DNA of 64,000 nt from the NCBI GenBank assembly GCA_022828595.1, contig JAKGHH010000002.1:110310855-110374854 (forward strand), given 5' to 3'. Below are positions 21,194 to 32,284 of the stretch, piece by piece. The first letter of the stretch is position 1. The number at the start of each line of letters is the position of its first letter. The notes below the pieces were generated by a model. That model was given only the letters and a program-made list of their open reading frames with translations, was not told where the DNA came from and made no database searches. Source of the stretch: Nelumbo lutea. Its lineage: Eukaryota > Streptophyta > Magnoliopsida > Proteales > Nelumbonaceae. Made by a program: the position numbers and the translations under genes.

Positions 21194-22027
21194 TTATTCG
21201 GGATCTTCATACATCGAGTTGATTTTTTGAACTATGGACATCTCATCAGCTGATTCTAACTGACTGCTTGAACTTACACTTGAGGTATCCTCCCAACTTT
21301 GTAATGATCGAGCCTTTGCTCTTGTGATGGGTCCTCTATAGTGTCTAAGGTCTTTGGTGGGAATGGTGTATGCCCCTGGCTTGAAAAAGATCTCCACTTG
21401 CTTTGCATACGTATATCTTGATATGAATGCCCATTCCTTTGCTTCCATATCTGATTTTGATTTTTGTGGTTGTTTTGCTGCAAAACCAACAAGTGACATA
21501 GAGAATTCAGCTTGAGATTTCTTAGTCTTCGAAGATCTTTTAGACCTACGAATGATATTAGAAGATTCTCTTGATTCCTCTTTTGTAAGGGCAGAAATTT
21601 GATTGAAAACAACTTTATTTCTACGAAGGATAGAGTCATTTCCACTTGATGACCTAAGTTCAATAACTCGAGGTTTCAGCTGCAATGAAGTAGAAGCGTT
21701 TTCATTCTTTTCCTTTGAAACCTTGGTAGAGGTTTTGGAAATAGAGTTTGCTTCAGAGATGGTCACCATCATGACTGGTGCTTCTGGAGGAGTTGGCAAA
21801 TTCACAGGAATGATTCCTATCATGATTTGAGTTGGGCGATCACTCTAGCCCTTAGTTTGGTAGCCTTTACTGGAGAGACCACCTTTGATTTTGTGATCTT
21901 CAATGTTGATGAGGCAACCTTCTTGGTTACCTTTGCCTTTGGAGGCTTAAAACCTACCCTTTTGGCAGAGTTGAGCATAACCTGTACACGTAGGCTATTT
22001 CTTGCAGAAGAGGTCTTAGTGGAAATT
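21194..22027 (-). pseudogene. ORF upstream of gag in gypsy element
   Basis: A minus-strand open stretch of about 210 codons starts at ATG 21823, with a preceding in-frame Lys-rich segment (KPPKAKVTKKVASSTLKITK) reaching 22027 and separated by a stop. The protein is basic and Ser-rich with no fold I recognise. Ogre and related Tat elements carry an extra ORF between the 5' LTR and gag, and the position here agrees. No primer-binding site is visible between the right LTR arm and this ORF, so the leader is deleted. Confidence 0.55.
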
Positions 22028-22889
22028 TTATTTTAGTATAATTTCTCACATAACATAATTCACCCAATTAGACTAATAACTGGGTTTTTTTTTTGTTATT
22101 TGGATAAGCCCCATTCTGGAAATCACGTAGATATTCCCTTAATTACATCTCTACTAGGGGCAGAGAAAACCTTTTGATTCTAATTCAGAAGTACAATGAA
22201 TAGAGACTAAACTAAGTATCATTTTTCTACAGAGTTTTCCTTTGAAAATTCTAGCATATATTCCCTCTTTATTTGAGAGAAAACCAGCAAATAAATAAAC
22301 TTTTTATACATAACAAGTAAATAGGTATCTTAAATAGTCACATTTCATCAATAAGGCTTTAGATGACCTTTAAATTGTGATTATGTGCCTTTATCATGGT
22401 GTGAGGAACCATAATTAACCAAGTTTCATGAACAAGGTTGTAGATGGTTTTTTCCCCTCACACAAGTAATGATTTTTAGGGTCAAAATGAAATAAGGAAC
22501 CATAATTAGCCAAGTTTTCATAGACAAGGCTATAGATGGTTATCTCCTTACATATCTTTCAGTATGAAACAAGGAAGAAAAGAAAAATAAAAGGAAGAAA
22601 TAAAAGAGTGAGAGGAATTGATAGAATACAGTCTTCCATCTCATGTGGGAAGCACAAGGAGTATCATATTGAAGAGGTGTAGGAAGAAAACAAGATTCCC
22701 TACCTTCTTCTTCCTTTTTCTTTTATGCTCTCCACACCAATCTTCTTCTCTTTTCTTTACCCACTTGTTTCTTAGTGCTAGAAATCCTACAAATAAATTA
22801 GTAATAGCCAACAAAAAGGCATTAGCCCCTTCTCCTTGTAGGAGAGGAATTTATATAGAGGGGGGAGGGGGTTAAGTAACTCCCCACTC

Positions 22890-23215
22890 CTCTCTTCTTA
22901 GAGTGCCAATTGTCACCCGACTTAAAATGGGTTACGGAGGGAAAAGAAAACTCTTCCTTCCTAAGGTGACAAGGTGTCCCCCCACTTAAAATGGTTAGAG
23001 GAGGAAAAATATCTCTCCCCTAGGGTAACATGTGTCCCCCCACTTCAAATAGTTAAAGGAGGGAAAATAAATCCTTCTTCCTAGGGTGACATGTGTCCCC
23101 CCACTTAAAGTGGTTAGAGGAGGGAAAATAACTCTCTCCCCTAGGGTGACATGTGTCCCCCCACTTCAAGTGGTTAATGGAGGGAAAATAGTCTTCATGT
23201 TAGAATAGGACAAGT
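22890..23215. repeat. Minisatellite of ~60-base units inside the LTR arm
   Basis: About five imperfect units share the phrases GGTGACATGTGTCCCCCCAC, TTAAAGTGGTTAGAGGAGGG and AAAATAACTCTC. The left arm (11400-11600) has only two or three units in inverted sense, so the array expanded or contracted after the arms separated. Confidence 0.75.
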
Positions 23216-23637
23216 GGCATCCCCTCATAAATAAGTGGGACACTACATAAAAAATTAATCAAATGGGTTTATTCTTTTAGGGCCTGTTGTTCCATTAAAT
23301 GGGCTCTACTATAGGCCCATTAAATGCTTATTGCATTACAAATAAGCCCAATTAATTTGGGGCCTGTTGTTCACTAAACTAGACTACAGGCCCCTTTTTT
23401 TATTAAAATATTTCAGCCCACCAAAAGGACTAACTAGGCTTATAAGAAAGCCCTTTTTCTTCTTTATTATTATTTTTTTAAGCAGTGTTTGGGAGTATCT
23501 TAATAATTTTTAATTGATTGGGCCAGATTTTTGTGAATCAGACTTTATTAAGACTTGAAGTTGAAAACAAATGCCCCTCCAATGGGTTGGAAATTGTAAA
23601 AGATAAGGCCTACACATATATTGTTAGGCTCTCTTTT

Positions 23638-23640
23638 ATG

Positions 23641-23685
<45 letters not shown>
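23638..23685. repeat. ATT microsatellite
   Basis: About sixteen ATT units. The inverted counterpart in the left arm (10857-10880) has only about seven. Confidence 0.9.
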
Positions 23686-24208
23686 GACCCATATGACTTA
23701 AGTGTGGCCCATTATGTAATGGGCCCAAGAAGCTTTTATATAAGGCTTAAAGAGTATAATTAAATGGGCTTAAGAAAATTATGAATGTGGGCCCATACAT
23801 AAAGTGTGGTCCCATGTTTTATATTAGGTATGCTATTAAATGCTTAGATAATCTCTCTTTTATTATTATTATTATTATTTTTACTATTGCTAAATCCACA
23901 AATATTTAAGCTGAATCCTTAAATCATTATATAGGATTTTTTTTTTTTTATTTCAACCTTTTTTTTTGGACTATGGTCACTAGAAAAAGACTGAATCCTG
24001 AAATAATTAGATATGATTTTATCTTTTTCTTTGATTTCTGTCAACAAAAAAAAAAGACTGAATCCTAAAGCTATTAAATAGGATTTGATCTTTTTTAACA
24101 AAAAAAAGGCTAAACATGATTTCACCCCTTTTTTTTACTACTGTTAATAGAAAAAAGGTTGAATATGATTCTGCCTCTTTTCTTTTCTTTTTTTACTGTT
24201 GTCAACAA

Positions 24209-24211
<3 letters not shown>

Positions 24212-24255
<44 letters not shown>
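24212..24255. repeat. GA microsatellite
   Basis: About 22 GA units within the right LTR arm. Confidence 0.9.
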
Positions 24256-24256
<1 letters not shown>

Positions 24257-25438
24257 AAAAGGGGCCAAATATGATTGTTATTTTCTTTAACTACTGTTAA
24301 TAGGAAAAAGGCTGAATATGATTTTTCCCTCCCGTTTTTTTCTGCTATCAACAACAAGAGGCTGAATATGATTCTATCCCTTTTTTTACTATTGTCACGA
24401 AAAGGGTGACCCTTTAAATCATTTAGTATGATTCTATTTAAAAGGATTCAGTTTTGATATTCCCCTATTCCTGGAATTTTATTTATTTATCTAATGTTTA
24501 GAATTGTGATTTTTTTTTTTATCATTGATGAAAGAGAATTTGATCTTTGACATTATGCTTTGGAGTTGTTTTACAAACATTCCCATTCTCCGTGAGAATG
24601 TTCAGGGTTGCCCTAAAATATTAGGGTAAAACTATTTTAGTTGAAGACATTTAGTGATCTCCAGGTGTAGATCACATTAAAAAAAAAAATGAAAACCAGA
24701 TTAGAAATTCTTTAAGATCAAAAAGATTTTAATGGTTTTGATGATCTCATTGAGAGTTAAGAACCCACATAATAATCAAGGTATAGATGATTAGGGATTA
24801 GTGGTTCTGATGGTCTCCAGGTGTAGAACATCATATAGAACCAGCAACGATTAGCATCAAAGATTAATAGAAAAAATCAAGATGAATGATTCTCAAAGAT
24901 TAATTGAAATTCAGGTTCTGATGATCTCTAAGTGCAGATCATCATATAGAACCTACAAAGAATTAAAGGGAAAAAAAATATATGTTTAATGAGGATGTGG
25001 TTGGACCTAAATGTTAGGCTGTCTACGTACCCATTTGGGATCAAGCCAACATAATTCGCATGCCGCTCCAATAGCTTAACCACATGAGAGTGATTAGTGG
25101 GGCATTTTAGCAGTTTTTACCACGTACTGATACCATTGGTGGTTTGTCCAAGCAGATTAGCCACGTGCGGACATGGTGGTTTGTCCAAGCCTCCAAATTG
25201 ATGGAGGTCCACTAGGCAGTTTTTACCACGTACTGATACCATTTGAGGTCCATTGGGCATACCACAGAGAGCCTACAATGTTGCAGGTTTGATCCCATGC
25301 CTCCAAATTGGTGGAGGTGCCAAGTGTCCATCTTGACTACTAGATCATCGGCATCTCCATTGTTTATCATAAATCACCCAAATTGTCCTCCTTCATCCTA
25401 CAAAGCTAAGTATCACTTTTCAATATGTATGTTATCTC

Positions 25439-26405
25439 TAGGGGTGGCAATTGGGCAGGTTGGGTTTGGATTGATCTTCAACCCACCCCATCTGACCTGC
25501 CACCCATTTAAATAAAATTAAATGGGTTGGGTTCAACTCAAACCCACCTTGACCCAACCCATTGACCTTGTAACAACTTCAGTTTTATGAAAATGGCTTA
25601 AAAGCTAAAACCAAATCACTTTTATCAACATGGTAAGACATGACTTAATGGTAAGAATGTTTGTCTTTCACACAAGTGTTCTAGGTTCAAATCACTCCAC
25701 ATGCACATAGTTTTTACAGTGGAGAACTTAAGTGGAATTAAAGTTGGATTAGTAATTAATGAACGTTAATGGTTATAGTTAATGCATTTGAATTTAAATG
25801 GAAGGACAATGGGAGTTCAACCCATGGTTAAACTGGTTAATTGGACCTGTTAGTGGTCTAAAGATTGACAGGACTAGACCACAGTTGAACTGGCTAATTA
25901 AATTTGGACCATACAAATTGGTTGTTTGAACTGTTCGAACTGGATCAGACCGCTAAACCATTCGATTGAGTTCAAGTTTGGGCTAATTTTGATGGGGTAT
26001 GAATTGAACCATATTTTTGCCAAACTCCACTTGGAATTTATTATGGCAATTGATTACAGGTTGATTTAATGCTACGTATTAATAGTTTCAGTTAATAATT
26101 ATTTCCAGTAATTAACAAAAAAATGAATGCATTAATTATGAATGAGAATTAATTACTATAATTATGAGCTAACGAGTTATTTAACAGGAATTAATGAGAA
26201 AACGGTTAGGCAACTTATACTTGTATTTAGCAGATAACCTGATGGGTACCCATGACCGACCTGACCCAACACATTTAAGTTGGCCCAATAGGTGGTTGTG
26301 ATTCAACCCGTTTTCAATGCACTAGGTAAATGGGCAGGTTTGGGTGGATCATAAATGGGTGGGTTGGGCGGTTTCAGCAGGATGGGCATGAAATTGCCAC
26401 CCCTA
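25439..26405. mobile_element. hAT-like MITE with TAGGGGTGGCAAT ends
   Basis: Begins TAGGGGTGGCAAT and ends ATTGCCACCCCTA, perfect 13-base inverted ends. The 8-base flanks GTTATCTC and TTTATCTG agree at six positions. Subterminal arms are rich in GGGTTGGG / CCCAACCC phrases and there is no ORF. A stretch at 25621-25710 looks like the promoter part of a tRNA-derived SINE (ACTTAATGGTAAGA, then GGTTCAAATC), suggesting another insertion inside it. It lies 87 bases from exon 3 of the SET gene. Confidence 0.75.
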
Positions 26406-26491
26406 TTTATCTGCAACAGATCTTTCTATTTCAGCCTTCTTATTACCAGTGTTTAAGGCTTCTAGTTGCAAAAATAATGTAAGCTGCTTAC

Positions 26492-26618
26492 CTCTAAAAC
26501 CATCTCAGGGGATAGATTGGCAGGTTGAAGTATGTCAAGACTGTCTGCAGATGCTGATCCTGATATAATCATACAAGTCAAGCGCTTGACAAGAAGTGGA
26601 TATTTCAACCCTCGGGTT
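26492..26618 (-). CDS. ATXR4: SET-domain methyltransferase (ATXR4/SDG38-like), exon 3
   Basis: This 127-base exon encodes TRGLKYPLLVKRLTCMIIS followed by GSASADSLDILQPANLSPEM, the segment after the zinc-binding insert in ATXR4-type SET proteins. The acceptor is TTTTTCTGAAG at 26619 upward and the donor is GAG|GTAAGC below 26492. The first base completes the split Arg codon begun by exon 2, and the exon ends on a full codon. No following exon (core SET motif with the NHxCxPN cofactor signature) is visible anywhere to the left, so the next intron would have to extend past position 1, or the gene is truncated. Confidence 0.85.
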
Positions 26619-26899
26619 CTTCAGAAAAAGACATACAAAATAAGATAAATAAAGTTTTATTTCTTTCACTGGAATATTAGTCTTTCTGGTACAAAATCTA
26701 TGCTAGAGCTCAAGGAAGTAAGCAACATATATGAACAAAATACTTTTGATACTAGTATAAATATTTGCATTTTCATTCATAAAATAAATAAATATTAGCA
26801 ATTTCTTTTCAATTTTAGTTTATCAATTATCACTGTATAAGTGCACAATACATCCATGATGGAAGAATTCAAAAGTCTATGTAGCACTCAACCTGTCCT

Positions 26900-27275
26900 C
26901 TAACAGATGGCACCCAAAATGATGATAGAAGATGACTCGCAGGTGGTAGTAGCTGGTTAATGAAGGAAAAGAATGTGGTGTGGAATTTTGGAAATGAATT
27001 TAGACAGTTCAAGTGGCTTTCAAAAGACATGCAGGTACAAGTTAAATGGATACAGAGGTCAGCCAACTGTTTGGCCGATGGTCTAGCCAAACAAGGGGTC
27101 AATAGACAGCAATTTTTTGGGGCTCAAATGTGAAAAGGATGTGGTGGGGTCAAATAGTGGTAACCATTCTTTTACCTTTGTATTCACAACCTCTTGTTGT
27201 AATTGTTTTAATCTTTAATGAATGAATTCCTTTCTTTGTCGCTGATAAAAAAATAAAAAGAATAAGAAAAGAAAA
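26900..27275 (+). mobile_element. L1-type LINE 3' end (RNase H tail and A-rich end)
   Basis: The plus strand reads IEDDSQVVVAG, a stop, then KWLSKDMQVQVKWIQRSANC LADGLAKQGV and a stop at about 27131, the C-terminal part of the RNase H domain of plant LINEs. An untranslated tail ends in an A-rich run near 27245-27275. It lies in an intron of the SET gene, in opposite orientation. Confidence 0.75.
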
Positions 27276-28014
27276 CAGCTGGCATCCAAAATTTGTTTTG
27301 CTAGACCAGAGAACTCAAAATTTTGGCTTGGACAAGTGTAACCTAATTGATTTAAATTGTTTGTTCTTAAGTGAGTCCTTGCACTGTTGTACAATTATGT
27401 GCAAACCATGCTAACAGAAACTTGACCAAGCACCTGGTCATGTTGAGTTTGGTGTTGGTCAAGTTGAACATAAAAACCAAGCTTAAACCTGAAACCAGAA
27501 GATCGACCATCATTTTGAAATTCCCACTTTCTGCTATATCTTTTTGGATGTGAAGAGGCACAAAAATATATATGAAATATTTTGGGGTGAAAATGTTTCT
27601 ATCCATTTTATGTTGAAACAAATGGAGCCCTAAAGTAAAAGTACTTACAAAAAATGCAGTTGTTGCTACAATAGAAGTTACTTGGTACATGGGTTTTTGC
27701 ATCTTTAATACAAGTAATACTGTCATGTGTAGTGGATATCCCACACACTTAAAGGACTTACGGCTCCTGCAAAACAAAGAATGAGATGTAGTAGAGGTTC
27801 TTTGGCATAGGCAGCCCACTTATGTAACTAAGAACCCTCTTAGAATCTTATTCTATTAGAGGATTTCTATCTAACAAATGTAAACAAGTAATACCTAACA
27901 TTCCAATTTCTTTCCCAACTCTGCAATCAAGAACATCCTAAACAATAGAGAAACATAATACCATATTAAACAACATAAAAATTTTATATCATAACAGATC
28001 TTTTAGATTGAATA

Positions 28015-28384
28015 TGTAGAGAACACTGATGTGGGCCCCACAGCAGTGGTCCCCACTGTGTTCGTAGGACAGCATGTGTAGTTATTTGTTTCAGTTATAG
28101 TAGTGTCAGTTTGTTAATTCAGTTGTTATTTATTTCAGTTTTTTATTTACTTTATTTATCATGTAAGTACTAAGGGCAGATCTGTCCTTTCCTTTATGTA
28201 CTGAACATAACCTATAAATACTAAGAAAGTGGCGGCGGCAGATGTGTTAGAATCTGTCCCTCCTTTCAACCCCTTGTGTTCTCCTGTTTCTCTTCTTCCT
28301 TCTCCTTTCTCTCAATTTTCTTCTGCTTTTGTAAACCTAAAATCTAATAGGATTCAAGACTGATTACAGTCTTGATCTTCTACT
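28015..28384 (+). repeat. 5' LTR of copia 3
   Basis: A 370-base repeat of 38615-38994, from TGTAGAGAACACTG to TCTACT. It contains TATAAATA near 28211. It is followed at 28385 by TGGTATCAGAGCC, the initiator-Met primer site. Confidence 0.93.
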
Positions 28385-29122
28385 TGGTATCAGAGCCTAT
28401 CTAGGGCTTCTCATGTGTGTCTAGTCCAGCCGACCACATGAGGACTAGCTAGGGCTGGTAGCTTATGAAGAAGTATTTGGCGGCTGATTCTTGGAGATTA
28501 CCAGAAGAGATTCGCAGTAGTTGAGGACTTGCCGCGGCTTGCAGAGAGTTGGTAATCAGGAAGAAGCAGCGAAGGTTAGGGTTCAGGTAACCCTGGAACG
28601 CAGTAAACCATAATCCATAAGTAAGTTTTTTTATTTAGTTTTAGAGACTGCAATCAGTTGTGATAGGTTGGACCTATCTAGAAGGAGAGGCCGAACTGTT
28701 TTAAGTTTGTTTCTAGGGTTTGACTGTTGGGCTGAACCCCCTTCTCTCAGAGGTGATCAGTTTTAGGGTTTCAGATTGACCCTACGATAGGTCCCACTTG
28801 TACGGACTGCTTGGAGAGTGCAGCTGGGCACTTATTTCAGAGCTACAGTTGAAACCCTACTTCTGCTCTCGCAGCAATGGGCCCCACAGCAGTGGTTTCA
28901 GAAAATAGCATCTCAGATTGCTCTTCTAGAAAATAAAAACTTGACAGACTGCCTGATACTGTGATAGCCGATTGATTTCAGATCAGATTTGTGTTGGTTT
29001 CAGATCAGATTTCAGATCAGATCAGGTTTCAGATCAGATCAGATTTCAGACCTGCATTGATTTCACTCTGTTTTCTAGTGCAGTGGCTCTAACAGTTTGT
29101 AGCCACTGATTCTTGGCCAAAG

Positions 29123-29704
29123 ATGGAGTTTAAAGGTCAGGGAGAAGGTAGTTTTGGGAACAACAATTATGGTAGTGTATCTGAAACCGGGTTTCAGATT
29201 ACAGCAATGAGATTTGATGGGTCAAATTACTTGGAGTGGGCTCAATCAGCCATGATGGCTATTGGAGGAAGGGGAAAGCTGGGTTACCTCTTGGGAGATG
29301 TGAAAGAACCTTCCAAGGAGGACTCAACATACACCAAGTGGGTTCAAGAGAACTATTTGGTTATGGCATGGCTGTGTAATTCTATGCAGCCACATATCAG
29401 CCGAAATTACTTGTGGGCAAAAACAGCCAAAGAGATATGGAATGTTGTGAAAGAAACATATTCCCAACCCCTTAATGTTGCCAGAGCCTATGAACTGAAG
29501 TGTGAAGTGAACAGCCTTAAACAAGGAGAGAAGCCAGTTTCTATCTACTTCTCTACCTTGAAATCCTTGTGGCATGAGATTAATCATCTAGAGACCCTTG
29601 AGTGGGAGAGTCCCAAAGATGCACAGACTCACAGAAAGCAAGTTGAGACAAATAGGGTATTTGAGTTTCTGGCTGGTTTGAATTCAGAATATGACATTGT
29701 GTGA
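29123..29704 (+). pseudogene. gag: copia 3 gag, first part
   Basis: Starts at ATG 29123 with MEFKGQGEGSFGNNNYG and carries FDGSNYLEWAQSAMMAIGG and WLCNSMQPHISRNYLWA. It is broken by TGA at 29702-29704, an Arg codon (CGA) in the sibling element. The same frame resumes after the stop with the rest of capsid and the zinc knuckle. Confidence 0.9.
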
Positions 29705-31935
29705 CAACAAATATTGACAAGAGATAGTGTGACCCTTTCTCAAGCATACTCCCTGGTGCATAGTGAAGAGACTAGGAGGAAAGTCATGATGCAGCCTCGG
29801 CCCCCTTTCCCAGCCCTGACAGCTATTAAACCTAAGTCAGGGGGTGATCCAGAAAGGGACCGGAAGAAGGAAGATAAACGAGACCCGGTATGTGAACATT
29901 GCAAGAAACCCAAGCACACAAAAGATACTTGTTGGAAGCTACATCCTCACTTGGTCCCAGCAAAACTAAGAAATAAGAAGGGTAATGCTCATGTGGTCGT
30001 GAACACTGATTCAACATCTTCATCAGGCACATCCCTAGAGACTTTAACCGTTGTTCGGGCTGCCCTCATACAGTTGGAAAAGGAAGTTGGGAGTTCAGCT
30101 CAGCCATCTCAGTCACCATCAGCTCCTGCCACATTTGCATTTTCACATTCAGGTACTCAAACCTCAGCTTACCATGCTTCAGCTCCAGGTAATACTAACC
30201 ACTACTGGGTAATAGATTCAGGTGCATCTGACCATATGACTAGCTTGCCATCATTGTTCACTTCTTATCACTTGTCCTCTGGCCGAGATAGAGTATCCAT
30301 TGCTGATGGCTCTCTTGTTCCCATTTCAGGCAAGGGTGACATCAAGCTATCAGATACTATCTCTTTATCTTCTGTCTTGCATGTTCCTAACCTTGATACT
30401 AACCTGCTTTCAGTCAGTAGTATTACCAAACACATGAACTGTTCAGTAACCTTTTTCCCTGACCAATGTGTTTTTCAGGACTTGGAGACGAGAAAGGTGA
30501 TTGGGACTGGCCGTGAAATGAACGGGATCTATCTGCTTGGAGAGAGTTCTTATCGGGAGGAGTCAGTGGATAAGAAGTCTTTTGTTTCTCAGCCTGTGAG
30601 TCCGGTTATGCTTTGGCATAATCGATTAGGTCATTTGTCTTTTAGGTCTTTGAAGAGTCTGTTTCCTGCTTTATTTGAGTCTGTTGAGTTATCAAAGTTG
30701 AGGTGTGAGAATTGTGAGTTTGCCAAACATTGTAGAACCTCTTATTCTTTGAGTAATAAAAGGAGTAATTCCTCTTTTGATATTGTGCATACTGATGTTT
30801 GGGGGCATATCATATCTCTTCTATGGGTGGGTACAAATATTTTCTACTGTTTGTTGATGACCTTACCCGCTTTTCTTGGGTCTATCTTATGCGTTCTCGG
30901 GATGAGGTTCCTGCTCTGACCAAAAACTTCCATCAGATGATTTTCACTCAGTTTGGGGCCAAAACCAAAGTCCTTAGATCTGATAATGCAAAGGAATACT
31001 TTGCTAAGCCATTGACCTCCTACCTTCTTAGCCATGGAGTTATTCACCAGAGAACTTGCCCTTATACACCACAACAGAACGGTGTTGCCGAAAGGAAGAA
31101 TAGGCATATCTTGGAGGTGGCTAGAAGCATTATGTTCACCTCCAATGTACTTATTCGCTTCTGGGGTGATGCTATCCTCACGGCAGTATATCTCATTAAT
31201 CGGGTTCCTTCCCGGGTTCTTGATATGAAAACCCCTTTTTCCCTTCTATACCCAGACGAGGAGTTGTTCATTGTTCCCCTTAAAACCTTTGGTTGTACCT
31301 GTTTCGTTCAGCTTCTCGGGCCTCATCATTCCAAGTTTGAACCTAAGGCCTCCAAATGCATTTTCCTTGGTTATGCACAAACTCAAAAGGGTTATTGCTG
31401 CTATGATCCGGTTTCAGGGAAAAGGTTTGTCTCCATGGATGTCACCTTCTTTGAGGAGACACCCTATTATCCTAGGGTTTCTCCTCAGGGGGAGAGTAGT
31501 GAGAGTGGGGCTGTTTTGAGTTTCTTTCCTCAGGGGGAGAGCAGTGAGAGTGGGGCTGTTTTGAGTTTCTTTCCTCAGGGGGAGAGCAGTGAGAGTGGAA
31601 GTGGGGCTGTTTTGAGTTTCTTTCCTCAGGGGGAGCGCAGTGGGAGTGGGGTTGTTCCTTTACCTATTCCACTGGGTGTTGAAGGCTGTAGTGGTGAGAG
31701 TGGTCAGAGGGATCAGGAGTTGAGAGTCTATCACAGGCGATGCAGGCAAGTTGATCCTAGTCATCGGCAGTCCCGGCCAACTCCAGTTCCTTTTGCGGCT
31801 CCAGATCCAAAGCCTATTGAGACACCTTCCACTGTTGCCACTTCCCCTCATGTGGATGACCTTGATCTCCCTATTGCCATCCGCAAAGGGAAACAACATT
31901 GCACCACTTCTACAACTCACAGCATCTCACAGTTC
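29705..31935 (+). pseudogene. pol: copia 3 gag end, protease and integrase
   Basis: Continues the gag frame: CCHC knuckle CEHCKKPKHTKDTC, protease YWVIDSGASDHMT near 30206, and the integrase HHCC finger. A frameshift near 30806 (bases lost in TGGGGGC) moves to a second frame holding the DDE residues (RSDNAKEY, NGVAERKNRH). The hinge after integrase contains four tandem copies of a 45-51-base unit encoding PQGESSESGAVLSFF-type repeats (31483-31670), each starting with an AGGGGGAG purine tract. The frame is cut at 31935-31940 (TTATC) by copia 4. Confidence 0.9.
31483..31670 (+). repeat. Tandem 45-51-base coding repeat containing purine tracts
   Basis: Units start at 31483, 31528, 31573 and 31624 with CCTCAGGGGGAG. 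Spacings of 45, 45 and 51 keep the frame. Copia 2 has two related units (15704 and 15748). Confidence 0.85.
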
Positions 31936-31940
31936 TTATC

Positions 31941-32230
31941 TGTTGGAAGATTTCTGCAATTATGTATTATATTTGATTTTGTGCTATTTTAAGTAGTTGA
32001 GAGATTTGTGAGCTGTACAAATTTTTTAGGAATCAGCTTTATCTTCCCTTTAATTAGGGAGATTTGTTACCTAGTTTGTATCCTTTGATTAGGGAGATTT
32101 GTTACCTAGTTTGTATCCTTTAATTAGGGAGATTTGTTACCTAGTTTGTTTCCTAGAGAGAGCTATAAATTTCGATGTACAGAAGCATAATAAGAAATCC
32201 CATTCTTCATATCTTTCTGTCTCTTCTTTA
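31941..32230 (+). repeat. 5' LTR of copia 4
   Basis: Identical to 36715-37004 except at two sites near the start. It contains about three copies of a 35-base unit (ATTAGGGAGATTTGTTACCT core, 32052-32150) upstream of a TATAAAT at 32163. It is followed by TGGTATCAGAGCA, the primer site, at 32231. Confidence 0.95.
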
Positions 32231-32284
32231 TGGTATCAGAGCAGAAAAGACCTAGGGTTTGTTTCTGCATTTCTGTCCCTAAAA

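Larger units (their letters stand above)
22031..25438 (-). repeat. Right LTR arm of rearranged gypsy element
   Basis: The stretch 22031-24070 is the inverted copy of the left arm. The arm continues outward without a left partner through 24070-25400, which includes a CTACGTACCCATTTGGGATC phrase that I associate with Tat-type LTRs. It lies upstream of the minus-strand ORF1-gag and so is their 5' LTR. A 103-base-spaced duplication (GCAGTTTTTACCACGTACTG at 25110 and 25214) lies near the outer end. The exact outer boundary is not clear; no target duplication was found. Confidence 0.72.

Noticed and set aside
22890..23215. CRISPR-like array
   Set aside because: Units are contiguous and diverged, without unique spacers, in plant LTR sequence.
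9961..25438. A MULE, Helitron or giant foldback DNA transposon, suggested by the long inverted arms
   Set aside because: The interior encodes retrotransposon gag and protease, and a primer-binding site follows one arm; no transposase or Rep/helicase is present.
27367..27819. Minus-strand 150-codon ORF in a SET gene intron
   Set aside because: Hydrophobic, AT-driven composition, no recognisable motif, and no splice context; treated as chance.
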